Shown in pieces: positions 1-6,646 of a DNA stretch of 6,958 nucleotides. The stretch covers positions 1 to 6,958 of the forward strand of contig CAYSAG010000282.1 of NCBI GenBank assembly GCA_964428935.1, given 5' to 3'. The DNA is from JAADHY01 sp964428935. GTDB taxonomy: Bacteria; Planctomycetota; Planctomycetia; Planctomycetales; Planctomycetaceae. A program made the translations under genes and the position numbers. The notes beneath the pieces are model-generated. The model saw only the letters and a list, made by a program, of their open reading frames with translations, was not told the origin of the DNA and made no database searches. Position 1 is the stretch's first letter. The number at the start of each line of letters is the position of its first letter.

Positions 1-3000
1 AATAGGCTCGATTGGCCCCGGTGGCAGGCATGTCATAGATCATCACCTGAGCCGGGCCGGCGGCCTCTGCCGTCTGAACCATCTTTTCGATGGTTTCGCG
101 GATGGTCTCGTGGTCTTGCGGGGTTGCCCAGGCCAGAAGGTTGCCGGAATTTTCGTCGATGGAGAAAGTGGCTTTGGGGACGGCCTGGCGCAGAAAGGTC
201 AACACGCTGCTGGAGCTGAGCGAGCCGAGCGGGTAGGTTTCCAGTCGAGGCCTGTGTTGCTCATCGGGCCCGGCGTCGAGCTGTTGGATCATCTCGGCGA
301 TTTTTTTGTGTTGCTCGTCGGTGGCCCAAACGAGCAGCGTCGAGCTGCGCCGCGGAGCAATGATTCGGACCGTGGGGAACATCCGGCTGAGCACGGTTTG
401 GGCGCTGTAGGTGTCGGTGTTGGTGAGCGTGTACGACTTGAGTTGACGCTGGTCCTTGGTGGCGGCTTCCTGTTTGAGCTGCGACAGCACTTGCTCGATC
501 AGCTGGTGTTCGTCCGGTTTCACCCACGCGATCAGTGAAGCTCCGTCGCTGCCTGCGGTCAACCGGACGCTGGGCAAGACGTTCCGGAGCAGCGTGATGG
601 TTTGACTGGCTCCCAACACGCTCGCGTCGTACACATGCAGCTCACGCCCCTCCCGCAAGGACGAAGTGTCTTCCAACTGTTCGACCACTTGTTCCAGGAG
701 TTTGTGGTCGCGGGCGGGCCCCCAGGCGATCAGCCGAGAACGGTCGGCCGAGCTGTAGGTGAACGTCATTCGTGGGAACGCCCGGCGCAGCAGGGTGTAG
801 GCTGTGGCGGCGCCGGTGTTGGGGAGGTTGTAAATGACCATCTTCCGCCCGCTTTCTCCGCCCGCCTGGGCCTGCATTTTTTGCATGGCCTCGCCGATCA
901 GCTGGTGTTCCTTCGGCGTGGCCCAGACCATGACCGTGCCGGCGTCTTCGTCGACGGAAATTCGGGCGTTCGGCGCGATGCTGCGAAGGAATTCGGTCAC
1001 CGTCGAGCCGCTCATGGCGCCCAGCGGATAGACCTCGGCCCGCGGACGATGCTCTTCATCCGGTTCGGCCTCCAGCCGCTGCAGCGCCTTCTCAATGATT
1101 TCACGCTGCTGCGGGCGGGCCCAGGCAATGATGTTTCCCGAGCGGCTGTCGTAGACGAACTTCACCTTGGGCAGAATCTGCTGCAGAATCTGGAGCGCCA
1201 GCTGGGGGTCGATGTCCCGCACCGGGTAGAGCTGGAAGCCCTCGGCGCGATCGACCGGCTTGCCGGAGTCGAGCTGTTCGATGGCGGCCTTGATCCGCGC
1301 GTGGTCGGCCGGCGTGGTCCAAATCAGCAGCCGACCCGACTGCTCGTCCACAACGATCTTGGTGTTTGGAAAGACGGACTCGAGGATCTCCTTCACACTA
1401 TTCGGATCGGCGGACTTGAGCGGGTATGCCACCAACTGGTACTGGTCCGATTCGGGTACTTCGGTCTTCAGCTGCTGGATGATCTCTGCCAGGACCTTGT
1501 GTTGGGAAGGTTTGGCCCAAATCGAAACCGCGCCGGCCTGGCCGTCGTCGATCACTTTAATGCCGGGCAGCTCGTCCGAGATCGTCTTGAGGATTGCGTC
1601 GAAGCGCTTGCGCTGCGTCGGCGTCATCGGGTAGACCATCAGTTGCGGCTCTTCGGCCGGCGGAAGAGCTTCCTCCATTTCCTGCAGCGTCTTTTGGATG
1701 ATCTGATGGTCGTCCGCCGTCGCTACGACGACCAGTTGCTTGTTGGCCTGGTCGAGAGTGATTTGAGCGTCGGGAACCAGTTTGGCCAGCAGCGAGGTGA
1801 TGTTCGACGGCAGCGCTTTCGTGATTGGGTAGAAGCGGACTTGCGGTGCGTGGTCGCCGAGCTGTGTCGACTGGAGTTGGTCGAGCGTCGAGCGGATGAC
1901 CTGCTGGTCGGCCGGGACGGCCAAGGCGATCAGCCGCCGCGACTTGGAGTCGATCGTGATCCGCGCGTTCGGGACAAGCGTCTCCAGCAGCCGTTGGGCG
2001 GCCGTCGGATCGACCTTCGTCAGTTGGTAGACCTCGAGTTGTGGCGTCGTTTCCGGCGAGTTTCCTTGCTGCAGCTGGTCCAAGGCCGCCTTCAGTTTCT
2101 CGTGGACCTCGGGTGTTCCCCAGGCGATCAGCTTGCTGCCGGTGCGATCGACCGTGATTTGTGCTTCGGGCACCAGCTTTTGCAGATCGCGGATGAGCGA
2201 ATCGGCCGGCGCACCGTACAGCGGGTACGAGGCGAACCGAGGTTGGTTCTCGCCCGGCTTGTCCACTTGCATCTCTTGAAGCGACTTGGCGATGGAGCTC
2301 TGAGTCTGCTTCGGTGCCCAGGCTAGAATGCGGCGGTTTTCGGAGTCGGCGACGAACTGGGCCTCGGGGTACAGCGTCTCCAGCATCTTCAACACGCTTT
2401 GCAAATCGGCGTGCCGGACCGAGTACGCGACCAGCTCCTGCTCGCCAGCTCCACCACCCCTTCCTTCCAGTTCATCGATCAGTGCCGCAATGACCTTGTG
2501 CTGCTCCGGCGTCGCCAAAATGATCAGGTCGCCCCGCTCGTTCTCGCTGACGATCCGCACGCCGGTCATGTCGACCGTCTTGCCCTGTTCGCTGGACGGC
2601 AAGAATCCCATCGAACGCAGCCGATTGATTTGAGCGGGGGTCATGCGAGCCAAACGGGACGGGCTGTAGCGCGAGCCGACACCAGCCAGCGACCGGGTCG
2701 ACTCCTTGATCAGCTCTTGCAAGATGCTCTTGATGCGGTCCATCTGCGACGGCTGGACGTGGTAGATCACAAACACCTGCTCCGGCTTTCCAGCCGTTTT
2801 CATCCGCTCCAGCGCCTTCCGCAGCTTCTCGTGGTCGCTCTTGCTGGCCAAAGCCAAAATGCGTTGAGTGGCCGTGTCGATGGTAATTTGCGCCTGAGGC
2901 ACGAGCTTGGAGAGGAAGTCCGAGAAGCCGTCGGGGATGGGAAAGTTGATCGAGTACACCTGCAGCTCTCTCTGGCCTGCTTCTTGCGGTCCGCCTTGGA

Positions 3001-5353
3001 TTGATTCCAACGACTTCTTGATCGCCTCTTGGGTGGACGCGGGAGCCCACACCAAGACGCGCTGGCTCTGTTCGTCGTAGACGATTCGCGCGTCCGGGTG
3101 AGCCGATTGCAGGACCTCGAGCAGACTTTCGTGGTCCACGCCGGCGACCGGGTAGGCTTGCAGCTGCGCCTCTTCGTACTTCTCTCCGCCGCCGGTCAGC
3201 TCGGAAATGATGTCGGCGATGAACTTGTGCTGGGACGGGCGCGCCCACACGGCCAGCTCGCCTCGGTCCCGGTCGGCGATGACCCGCACGCCGTGCAGCT
3301 CGGGAACAGCCACTCCGGCCTCCGGCTGCTTGCCTTCCGGAGGCAACAGTCCGCGGGCGCGCAACCGAGCGATTTGAGCCGGAGTCAATCGAGCCAGCTT
3401 GGAGGGACTGATCGTCACCCGACGGGTCGTCGACGTTGCCTGCTCCGCCGACACTCCGATCAAGCTGTCCAGCAACCACTTCACCTGCTCGATCTGCGAC
3501 GGTGGCACCCGGTAGACCACCAGCTTTGGTGGCTCGCCTCCGGCGGCCGCCTTCTCGATTTCCTCGAGCAGCGACCGGAGCTTCTCGTGGTCTGCGGGTG
3601 TCGCATAGGCGATCAAACGCAGTCCTTCCTGGTCGATCGTCACGTCGGCCTGAGGAACGATCCGTTCAAACAGCGACTGCGCGTCCTCGGGCAACGGAAC
3701 GTTGAGCGAGTAGACTTGCAGTCTTGCGCCGTCTTCACCGGCCCGGCTGGTTCGTAGCTGTTCCAGCACAGACGCCACCGCCTTCTGGTCGGCGTCGCTG
3801 CCGACGACCACGACGCTCTTGGACTGTTCGTCCAGGAAGAATCTCGCCGTGGGAACCACGTCCCGCAGCAACTCCAGCGTGGTGTCGGGGTCCAGGCCGG
3901 CAAGCCGGTGCAGTTGCAGCTTGCGTTCTCCCTCGCCGACCGGTCCGCCTCCCCGCCCCATTTGCTTCAGCGTTGCTTGTACAATCGCGTGTTCCTTTGG
4001 CGTGGCCCAGACCACCAGCGCCCCCGTGTCGGCGTCGTAACGCAGACGGGCTTCCGGCACCGCCAGCTCCAACATGCCCACCAGATCGCGGCCCTCGCGC
4101 GAGCTGAGCTGCCCCACAGAATACACCTGAAGACGCGGGCGCTGGTCGGGCGGATTGCTGGCCTCCATTTGCTCGAGCACCTTCTTGATGACCGTCTGTC
4201 GCGACGGACCGCCGTAGGCATAGATTTGCTGCGTCTTCGGGTCGATGATCATCCGAACGTCAGGGACCAGCAGGCGAGCAATCTCGACCACCGTCTGAGG
4301 ATCGACGTTCTTCACCTCGTAAATCTCAAGCTCCGGCTTTTCCGGCTTCGGTTGAGGCGGTGGGGTCGAGGGCTTGGGCGGCACCGGCATCGACCGAATG
4401 ACTTCGGCGATCGTTTTCATGATCCCCGCACGGTCGGTGACCAGCACCTGCTTGGTTTGGGGAAGTGGAGTGCAACGGCCGTAGGGTCCCAGCAGCGGCG
4501 TGATTTCTTTGGCGACCGCTTCGGCGTCGCGTCCCTCCAACGGAAACAACACCGAGACCAGCTCGAACTTTCCGTGTTTGTCGAGTTCGTCCAACGACAC
4601 GCGCGGAATCAGTCCCTCGGGGTAACCCTTTCGCAAGTCGACCACCTGCAGCATCCGCTCACGCCGAATCAGCGTGAATCCTTTGGGAAGCAGAATGCTG
4701 TTGAGCAGGTCGATGGCTTCCTCGGGCGTGTACTCGCGGTCGTCGGTGTAGTTGAACGTTCCGGGCGGAGGAGCGTCGAGGACCAGCGACAGACCGGCCT
4801 GCTGCGCAAACCACTCCAACACGTCCACCCACCGCTGGTACCGGAAGTTGAACCGCAGCTTCTTCGGCTGCTCGGCGGTTGTCTTTGCAGCAACCTGTTT
4901 CGAGGCGGACGCGGCTTGGCTCGGCGTGCTCGTCGCTTGGCCCGCCGGCTTGGAAGCTGTCGAAGACTGAGGGGCCTTCGCCGGGCTGGTGGACGAAGCT
5001 TTGTTGACGCTCTGTCCCGCACCGGAAGACTGACCGGCGGGCGGGTTGGCCGTGCTGGGTGCCTCCTTGGCCGGACCAGACGAGGCTGGGCTGGCCGACG
5101 CGGACTTGGCGCGACCGGTCGCCGTCTGGTCCGCCGTCGGCTTCGCCTGAGCGGGTTTGGCGGCGGGGCCCTTGGCGTCGGTCGGACTAGCCTTGGCGGA
5201 TGCCGACGAGGCAGACTGAGCGGCGGCTGCGCTCTGGGCTTGAGCTAACCAAGCCCAATTCACGCCCCACACCACGCCGAATGCGGCCAGTCCGACCAGC
5301 AGTCCCCAGCGTGTCCGAAGGCCGTGCGAAACGTTCCGAATTTGGCCCGCCAT
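1..5353 (-). CDS. Giant secretin-like exported protein with about 21 tandem secretin_N-type domains (C-terminus beyond the window)
   Basis: One open frame covers 1,784 codons from the ATG at 5353-5351 to the left edge with no stop. The start is well fixed: an in-frame TGA lies at 5402-5404, no other ATG, GTG or TTG lies between, and a GGGAG ribosome site sits 9 bases upstream. Order of parts: signal peptide (residues 1-39), low-complexity linker (40-163), N0/STN-like domain (about 165-244), N1 domain (about 262-322, with LGPYG and VLVTDRAG), Pro-rich hinge (323-340), then a tandem array from residue 341 to the edge. The N0-N1 order is that of GspD/PilQ/HofQ secretins, which form outer-membrane channels for type II secretion or type IV pili. 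Known members have only a few N domains, so this protein is exceptional. The pore domain, if present, is outside the window. The only cysteine I read is C294. A non-pore periplasmic scaffold built from the same domains is the main alternative. I am confident of the gene and fold family, less so of the function. Confidence 0.9.
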   Translation of the reverse strand, partial: MAGQIRNVSHGLRTRWGLLVGLAAFGVVWGVNWAWLAQAQSAAAAQSASSASAKASPTDAKGPAAKPAQAKPTADQTATGRAKSASASPASSGPAKEAPSTANPPAGQSSGAGQSVNKASSTSPAKAPQSSTASKPAGQATSTPSQAASASKQVAAKTTAEQPKKLRFNFRYQRWVDVLEWFAQQAGLSLVLDAPPPGTFNYTDDREYTPEEAIDLLNSILLPKGFTLIRRERMLQVVDLRKGYPEGLIPRVSLDELDKHGKFELVSVLFPLEGRDAEAVAKEITPLLGPYGRCTPLPQTKQVLVTDRAGIMKTIAEVIRSMPVPPKPSTPPPQPKPEKPELEIYEVKNVDPQTVVEIARLLVPDVRMIIDPKTQQIYAYGGPSRQTVIKKVLEQMEASNPPDQRPRLQVYSVGQLSSREGRDLVGMLELAVPEARLRYDADTGALVVWATPKEHAIVQATLKQMGRGGGPVGEGERKLQLHRLAGLDPDTTLELLRDVVPTARFFLDEQSKSVVVVGSDADQKAVASVLEQLRTSRAGEDGARLQVYSLNVPLPEDAQSLFERIVPQADVTIDQEGLRLIAYATPADHEKLRSLLEEIEKAAAGGEPPKLVVYRVPPSQIEQVKWLLDSLIGVSAEQATSTTRRVTISPSKLARLTPAQIARLRARGLLPPEGKQPEAGVAVPELHGVRVIADRDRGELAVWARPSQHKFIADIISELTGGGEKYEEAQLQAYPVAGVDHESLLEVLQSAHPDARIVYDEQSQRVLVWAPASTQEAIKKSLESIQGGPQEAGQRELQVYSINFPIPDGFSDFLSKLVPQAQITIDTATQRILALASKSDHEKLRKALERMKTAGKPEQVFVIYHVQPSQMDRIKSILQELIKESTRSLAGVGSRYSPSRLARMTPAQINRLRSMGFLPSSEQGKTVDMTGVRIVSENERGDLIILATPEQHKVIAALIDELEGRGGGAGEQELVAYSVRHADLQSVLKMLETLYPEAQFVADSENRRILAWAPKQTQSSIAKSLQEMQVDKPGENQPRFASYPLYGAPADSLIRDLQKLVPEAQITVDRTGSKLIAWGTPEVHEKLKAALDQLQQGNSPETTPQLEVYQLTKVDPTAAQRLLETLVPNARITIDSKSRRLIALAVPADQQVIRSTLDQLQSTQLGDHAPQVRFYPITKALPSNITSLLAKLVPDAQITLDQANKQLVVVATADDHQIIQKTLQEMEEALPPAEEPQLMVYPMTPTQRKRFDAILKTISDELPGIKVIDDGQAGAVSIWAKPSQHKVLAEIIQQLKTEVPESDQYQLVAYPLKSADPNSVKEILESVFPNTKIVVDEQSGRLLIWTTPADHARIKAAIEQLDSGKPVDRAEGFQLYPVRDIDPQLALQILQQILPKVKFVYDSRSGNIIAWARPQQREIIEKALQRLEAEPDEEHRPRAEVYPLGAMSGSTVTEFLRSIAPNARISVDEDAGTVMVWATPKEHQLIGEAMQKMQAQAGGESGRKMVIYNLPNTGAATAYTLLRRAFPRMTFTYSSADRSRLIAWGPARDHKLLEQVVEQLEDTSSLREGRELHVYDASVLGASQTITLLRNVLPSVRLTAGSDGASLIAWVKPDEHQLIEQVLSQLKQEAATKDQRQLKSYTLTNTDTYSAQTVLSRMFPTVRIIAPRRSSTLLVWATDEQHKKIAEMIQQLDAGPDEQHRPRLETYPLGSLSSSSVLTFLRQAVPKATFSIDENSGNLLAWATPQDHETIRETIEKMVQTAEAAGPAQVMIYDMPATGANRAY
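1241..1843 (-). repeat. Three-module block, more diverged copy 3 without insert (modules 12-13-14)
   Basis: Module 12 (YPITKALPSN, LVPDAQITLD, DDHQIIQKTL) resembles modules 4 and 7. Module 13 opens with YPMTPTQRKR and has GIKVIDDG and KPSQHKVLAEII, matching the middle modules 5 and 8, but lacks their extra segment. Module 14 (LVAYPL, NTKIVVDEQS) resembles modules 6 and 9, though it has WTTPADH in place of the WAP-TQ signature. Modules 10 and 11 separate this copy from copy 2. Confidence 0.5.
2240..2971 (-). repeat. Three-module block, copy 2 (modules 7-8-9)
   Basis: Module 7 (LQVYSIN, LVPQAQITID, DHEKLRKAL) matches module 4. Module 8 (YHVQPSQMDR, insert, TPEQHKVIAALI) matches module 5. Module 9 (LVAYSV, EAQFVAD, WAPKQTQSSIAKSL) matches module 6. 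The WAP-x-x-TQ-x-x-I-x-KSL signature occurs only in modules 6 and 9 among those read. Confidence 0.6.
2564..2707 (-). other. Insert in module 8 (residues 883-930)
   Basis: About 48 residues interrupt module 8 before its GVRIVSENERGD strand. The core SPSRLARMTPAQINRLRSMG and the following FLPSSEQGK match the module 5 insert at most positions, while the flanks differ in length and sequence. Conservation of the core suggests it has a function of its own, such as a gate or a partner-binding loop; that is inference. Confidence 0.65.
2972..3724 (-). repeat. Three-module block, copy 1 (modules 4-5-6)
   Basis: Module 4 has LQVYSLN, IVPQADVTID and DHEKLRSLL. Module 5 opens with YRVPPSQIEQ, carries the long insert, and ends with RPSQHKFIADII. 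Module 6 has LQAYPV, DARIVYDEQS and WAPASTQEAIKKSL. The same three signatures recur in the same order in modules 7-9, so this block was probably duplicated as a unit. Confidence 0.6.
3293..3454 (-). other. Insert in module 5 (residues 634-687)
   Basis: About 54 residues interrupt module 5 between its first helix and the GVRVIAD strand. The core is SPSKLARLTPAQIARLRARG followed by LLPPEG. The LTPAQIARLRARG part looks like a short helix-forming hook. It corresponds to the insert in module 8 in both place and sequence. Confidence 0.65.
4388..4570 (-). other. Secretin N1 domain (residues 262-322)
   Basis: The segment reads KFELVSVLFPLEGRDAEAVA, then a helix ending at LLGPYG, a TKQVLVTD strand and an AGIMKTIAEVIRSM helix. 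'FPL...dAe.va..l.pllgpyG ... vlvtD......i..vi..m' is the recognisable N1 signature of GspD-type secretins and is the clearest single link to that family. The following residues 323-340 are a Pro/Lys hinge that separates this canonical part from the repeated modules. Confidence 0.75.
4622..4861 (-). other. N0/STN-like domain of the secretin-like protein (residues 165-244)
   Basis: The segment opens with LRFNFRYQRWVDVLEWFAQQ, continues with GLSLVLD, a short PPPGTFNY loop, YTPEEAIDLLNSIL and LPKGFTLIRRERMLQVVDL. This is the usual N0/STN pattern: a strand, a helix with the 'whole-domain residues' of 'la.qaGl..v.d', a helix with 'eALd.lL...Gl', and a closing strand. N0 is the inner-membrane-proximal domain of GspD and PilQ that contacts the assembly platform. 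Assignment rests on pattern recognition only. Confidence 0.65.
4865..5236 (-). other. Ala/Ser/Pro/Lys-rich low-complexity linker (residues 40-163)
   Basis: About 125 residues are dominated by Ala, Ser, Pro, Lys, Thr, Gln and Gly, with short motifs such as AKPAQAKP and SKPAGQA and almost no large hydrophobic residues. It is probably disordered and positively charged. It lies between the signal peptide and the first folded domain, so it could tether the array to the inner-membrane side or pass through peptidoglycan; that role is inference. Confidence 0.7.
5237..5353 (-). other. Signal peptide of the secretin-like protein (residues 1-39)
   Basis: The first 15 residues carry several Arg and a His (basic n-region, ending GLRTR). 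A hydrophobic stretch follows at about residues 16-36 (WGLLVGLAAFGVVWGVNWAWL), then A-Q-A at 37-39, which fits signal peptidase I cleavage before Q40. This implies Sec export to the periplasm, as expected for secretins. There is no lipobox cysteine. An uncleaved membrane anchor is possible, because the hydrophobic stretch is rather long. Confidence 0.75.
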
Positions 5354-5362
5354 CGTTGTTTT

Positions 5363-5367
5363 CTCCC
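5363..5367 (-). promoter_or_regulatory. Ribosome binding site of the secretin-like gene
   Basis: GGGAG followed by AAAA on the minus strand lies 9 bases before the ATG at 5353. With the in-frame stop at 5402-5404 it fixes the start. I found no convincing -35/-10 pair for this gene in the 100 bases upstream. Confidence 0.65.
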
Positions 5368-5494
5368 GAATCTCGCTTCTTTTGCGGTCAGCCTCGAGGA
5401 ATCAGCCCTGGCTTGTCCACCCTTCCCGCGTTGTCTTTCGTGCCGAGAGGCCGGCGCGTCACGCGGCGACGCTCAGCGGCCGCAACCTTGGTGT

Positions 5495-5521
5495 CCGGCC
5501 GACGCGACACGGCCGGCTTTT
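5495..5521 (+). terminator. GC-rich hairpin followed by TTTT, terminator-like
   Basis: CCGGCCG (5495-5501) pairs perfectly with CGGCCGG (5510-5516) around an 8-base loop, and CTTTT follows at 5517-5521. In the plus orientation it resembles a weak intrinsic terminator, but no plus-strand gene ends before it. In the minus orientation it would be a stem in a possible leader about 140 bases upstream of the secretin-like start. The T run is short. Confidence 0.3.
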
Positions 5522-6117
5522 CCGTTGGAGCCGAGGTTGGGTCCAGCCCGCTCGCGTTATGGAACTCGTACATCTGGCAGGACCGTCGCAGAACCACCGA
5601 TCCGCATTCGCCAGCCGGCCATCCACGACTGCGCAGCTTCCGTCGCCACAGTAACTATCGCCATCGCTACGCGGCCAAACGCATGACAGCCGGAACGATG
5701 CGGGAACTGCCGCCCGCGACGGTCATTTGCTTTCTGGTGGGTTTGGCGTCCGGACAGCCCGCGTCGGTTGCCGGAACTGCCCAACGAGGATGCTCCATGA
5801 CCAGGCAGGTCGTGTGCACTCGGTAGGAGGGCTTGGGCCTGTTCAAACGCCGGTCGCTCGGTCTGTGCCGTCTGATCGCCCCGGAGCCCGTCAGAAGGAA
5901 CTCACACCGCCCCAAAAGCAACAAGCGAAGCTGCCCCCGGTTGCGAGGTCCGACTCCGTCCGACCGACGCTTTCCTCGGCCCAACCTCAATATGGTATCG
6001 CGCGGCGTTGTGCAAAACCACGCAGTTTCTCTGGCTTTCCAGCGGGAACTTTCCGCGTGGCGACTGCCACTGCGACGGGCCGCAAAATCCGTGCGGCCGT
6101 CAGCCTTGGCCACCGTC

Positions 6118-6146
6118 TGCCAGTTCGAGCCGTTTTCGGACTGGCA
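6118..6146 (+). other. Strong 12-pair stem-loop in the spacer
   Basis: TGCCAGT (6118-6124) pairs perfectly with ACTGGCA (6140-6146). The stem extends inward through T-G, C-G, G-C, A-T and G-T pairs to a five-base loop (CCGTT, 6130-6134). The two G-T pairs are allowed only if the plus strand is transcribed; on the minus strand they would be A-C mismatches. No T run follows, so it is not a standard terminator. It may belong to a non-coding RNA or a leader. Confidence 0.45.
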
Positions 6147-6249
6147 CGCTGCACAACCAGCAGACCTTTCGGCCCGGTTGCCGATGATAGAAAGAGACGC
6201 AGCGCTCAGTCGACTTGGCTCAGACGCACCGGGTTGCGCAACACGTGTG

Positions 6250-6293
6250 CGCTGCCAAAAGGGGCCGTCCGTTTGGATCGGCAGCGGCTTTTT
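6250..6293 (+). terminator. Candidate rho-independent terminator in the spacer
   Basis: CGCTGCC (6250-6256) and GGCAGCG (6280-6286) form a perfect seven-pair stem, and GCTTTTT ends at 6293. The 23-base loop is longer than usual, although part of it could pair internally. No recognisable gene ends here. It may end a short plus-strand RNA that includes the stem-loop at 6118-6146, or it may be chance. Confidence 0.35.
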
Positions 6294-6392
6294 CGGCGAC
6301 ACGGAACAGGTCACGGCTCGTCGCCGAAGTCAAGCCTGTGCGGGAGGAGTTTAGCCGAAATTGACGTAAGTCCGTGCCGCTTAAAGAAATCC

Positions 6393-6421
6393 TTGACTGT
6401 GCTCGTAGGGGACGGTACCAT
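6393..6421 (+). promoter_or_regulatory. Candidate sigma-70-type promoter toward the ATPase gene
   Basis: TTGACT (6393-6398) and TACCAT (6416-6421) are separated by 17 bases. The -35 matches five of six consensus bases and the -10 matches four of six. It points toward the gene starting at 6709 and would give a leader of about 280 bases. A second TTGACG at 6361 has no good -10 partner. Confidence 0.3.
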
Positions 6422-6646
6422 TGGCAGTCGAGAAGAGCGGAGCTCCTTCCTTAAACATCCACTGCCTGTAGCCTGCCTGAAATGCTTCCCTCCTGGTTGG
6501 CCGCAAGCGAAGCAGACGCGAAATAAATCCAAGGGCGACAGTACAGACGAATCATCGAGTTTGTTGGTCTAAGGGGGCGTGAGCGCGCTACGTGGACCAG
6601 CGCGAAGGAGAGGAGAGCTGAGCCCTGTCCGTTCCTGACAGCCGCT

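Larger units (their letters stand above)
1..4333 (-). repeat. Tandem array of 20 complete plus 1 partial secretin_N-type modules (residue 341 onward)
   Basis: Each module follows the same pattern: L-x-x-Y-x-[LV], a helix with LL or IL, VP-x-[AV]-x-[IF]-x-x-D, a strand usually ending in [LI]-x-[WLV]-[AG]-x-P, then H or Q and a helix ending L-x-[QE]-[LM]. This fits the beta-alpha-beta-beta-alpha plan of secretin N1-type domains. First residues of modules 1-21: 341, 407, 477, 544, 610, 730, 795, 859, 972, 1039, 1105, 1171, 1237, 1304, 1372, 1438, 1504, 1571, 1637, 1703 and 1769. Most are 64-70 residues; modules 5 (about 120) and 8 (113) are longer because of an insert. Some positions have drifted: module 1 has YGG in place of WAT, and modules 17-19 lack the central Asp. 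Module 21 is cut by the window edge. Confidence 0.85.

Noticed and set aside
602..2326. Long plus-strand open frame of 574 codons, with similar ones at 110-538, 2399-3004, 3029-3757 and 3908-5248
   Set aside because: All lie in the codon-aligned antisense register of the minus-strand secretin-like gene. Their repeated translations are the complement of its repeated modules, and none has a recognisable domain or good ribosome site.
2472..3479. Minus-strand open frame of 335 codons in another register
   Set aside because: It overlaps modules 4-8 of the real frame on the same strand, and its translation is Arg/Gly-rich with no domain pattern.
5575..5590. Sigma-54-like match (TGGCAGG, 4 bases, TCGCA) on the plus strand
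   Set aside because: The GG and GC spacing fits, but two conserved positions are off, it lies more than 1.1 kb before the ATPase start, and a terminator candidate at 6250-6293 stands between them.
6139..6160. TGGCACG as the -24 half of a sigma-54 promoter
   Set aside because: No TTGC element occurs at the required spacing, and the bases form the right arm of the stem-loop at 6118-6146.
5667..6314. Minus-strand open frame of 215 codons in the spacer
   Set aside because: The composition is unlike the two real genes, with many Arg, Cys and Trp, no domain and no ribosome site. It overlaps the competing plus-strand frames, as expected by chance in GC-rich DNA.
5833..6354. Plus-strand open frame of 173 codons with AGGAGG at 5825-5830
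   Set aside because: The possible TTG start is only 2 bases after the AGGAGG, the translation is Arg-rich with no recognisable domain, and the terminator-like stem at 6250-6293 lies inside it. A real but unknown gene is not fully excluded.
6343..6369. GGGAGGAG followed by TTG as a small-gene start
   Set aside because: The TTG at 6361 is followed by ACG and then TAA, so no peptide of useful length is encoded.
5727..6572. Plus-strand open frame of 281 codons starting at TTG
   Set aside because: There is no ribosome site at the start, the composition is rich in Arg, Ser and Cys, and it resembles no protein family.
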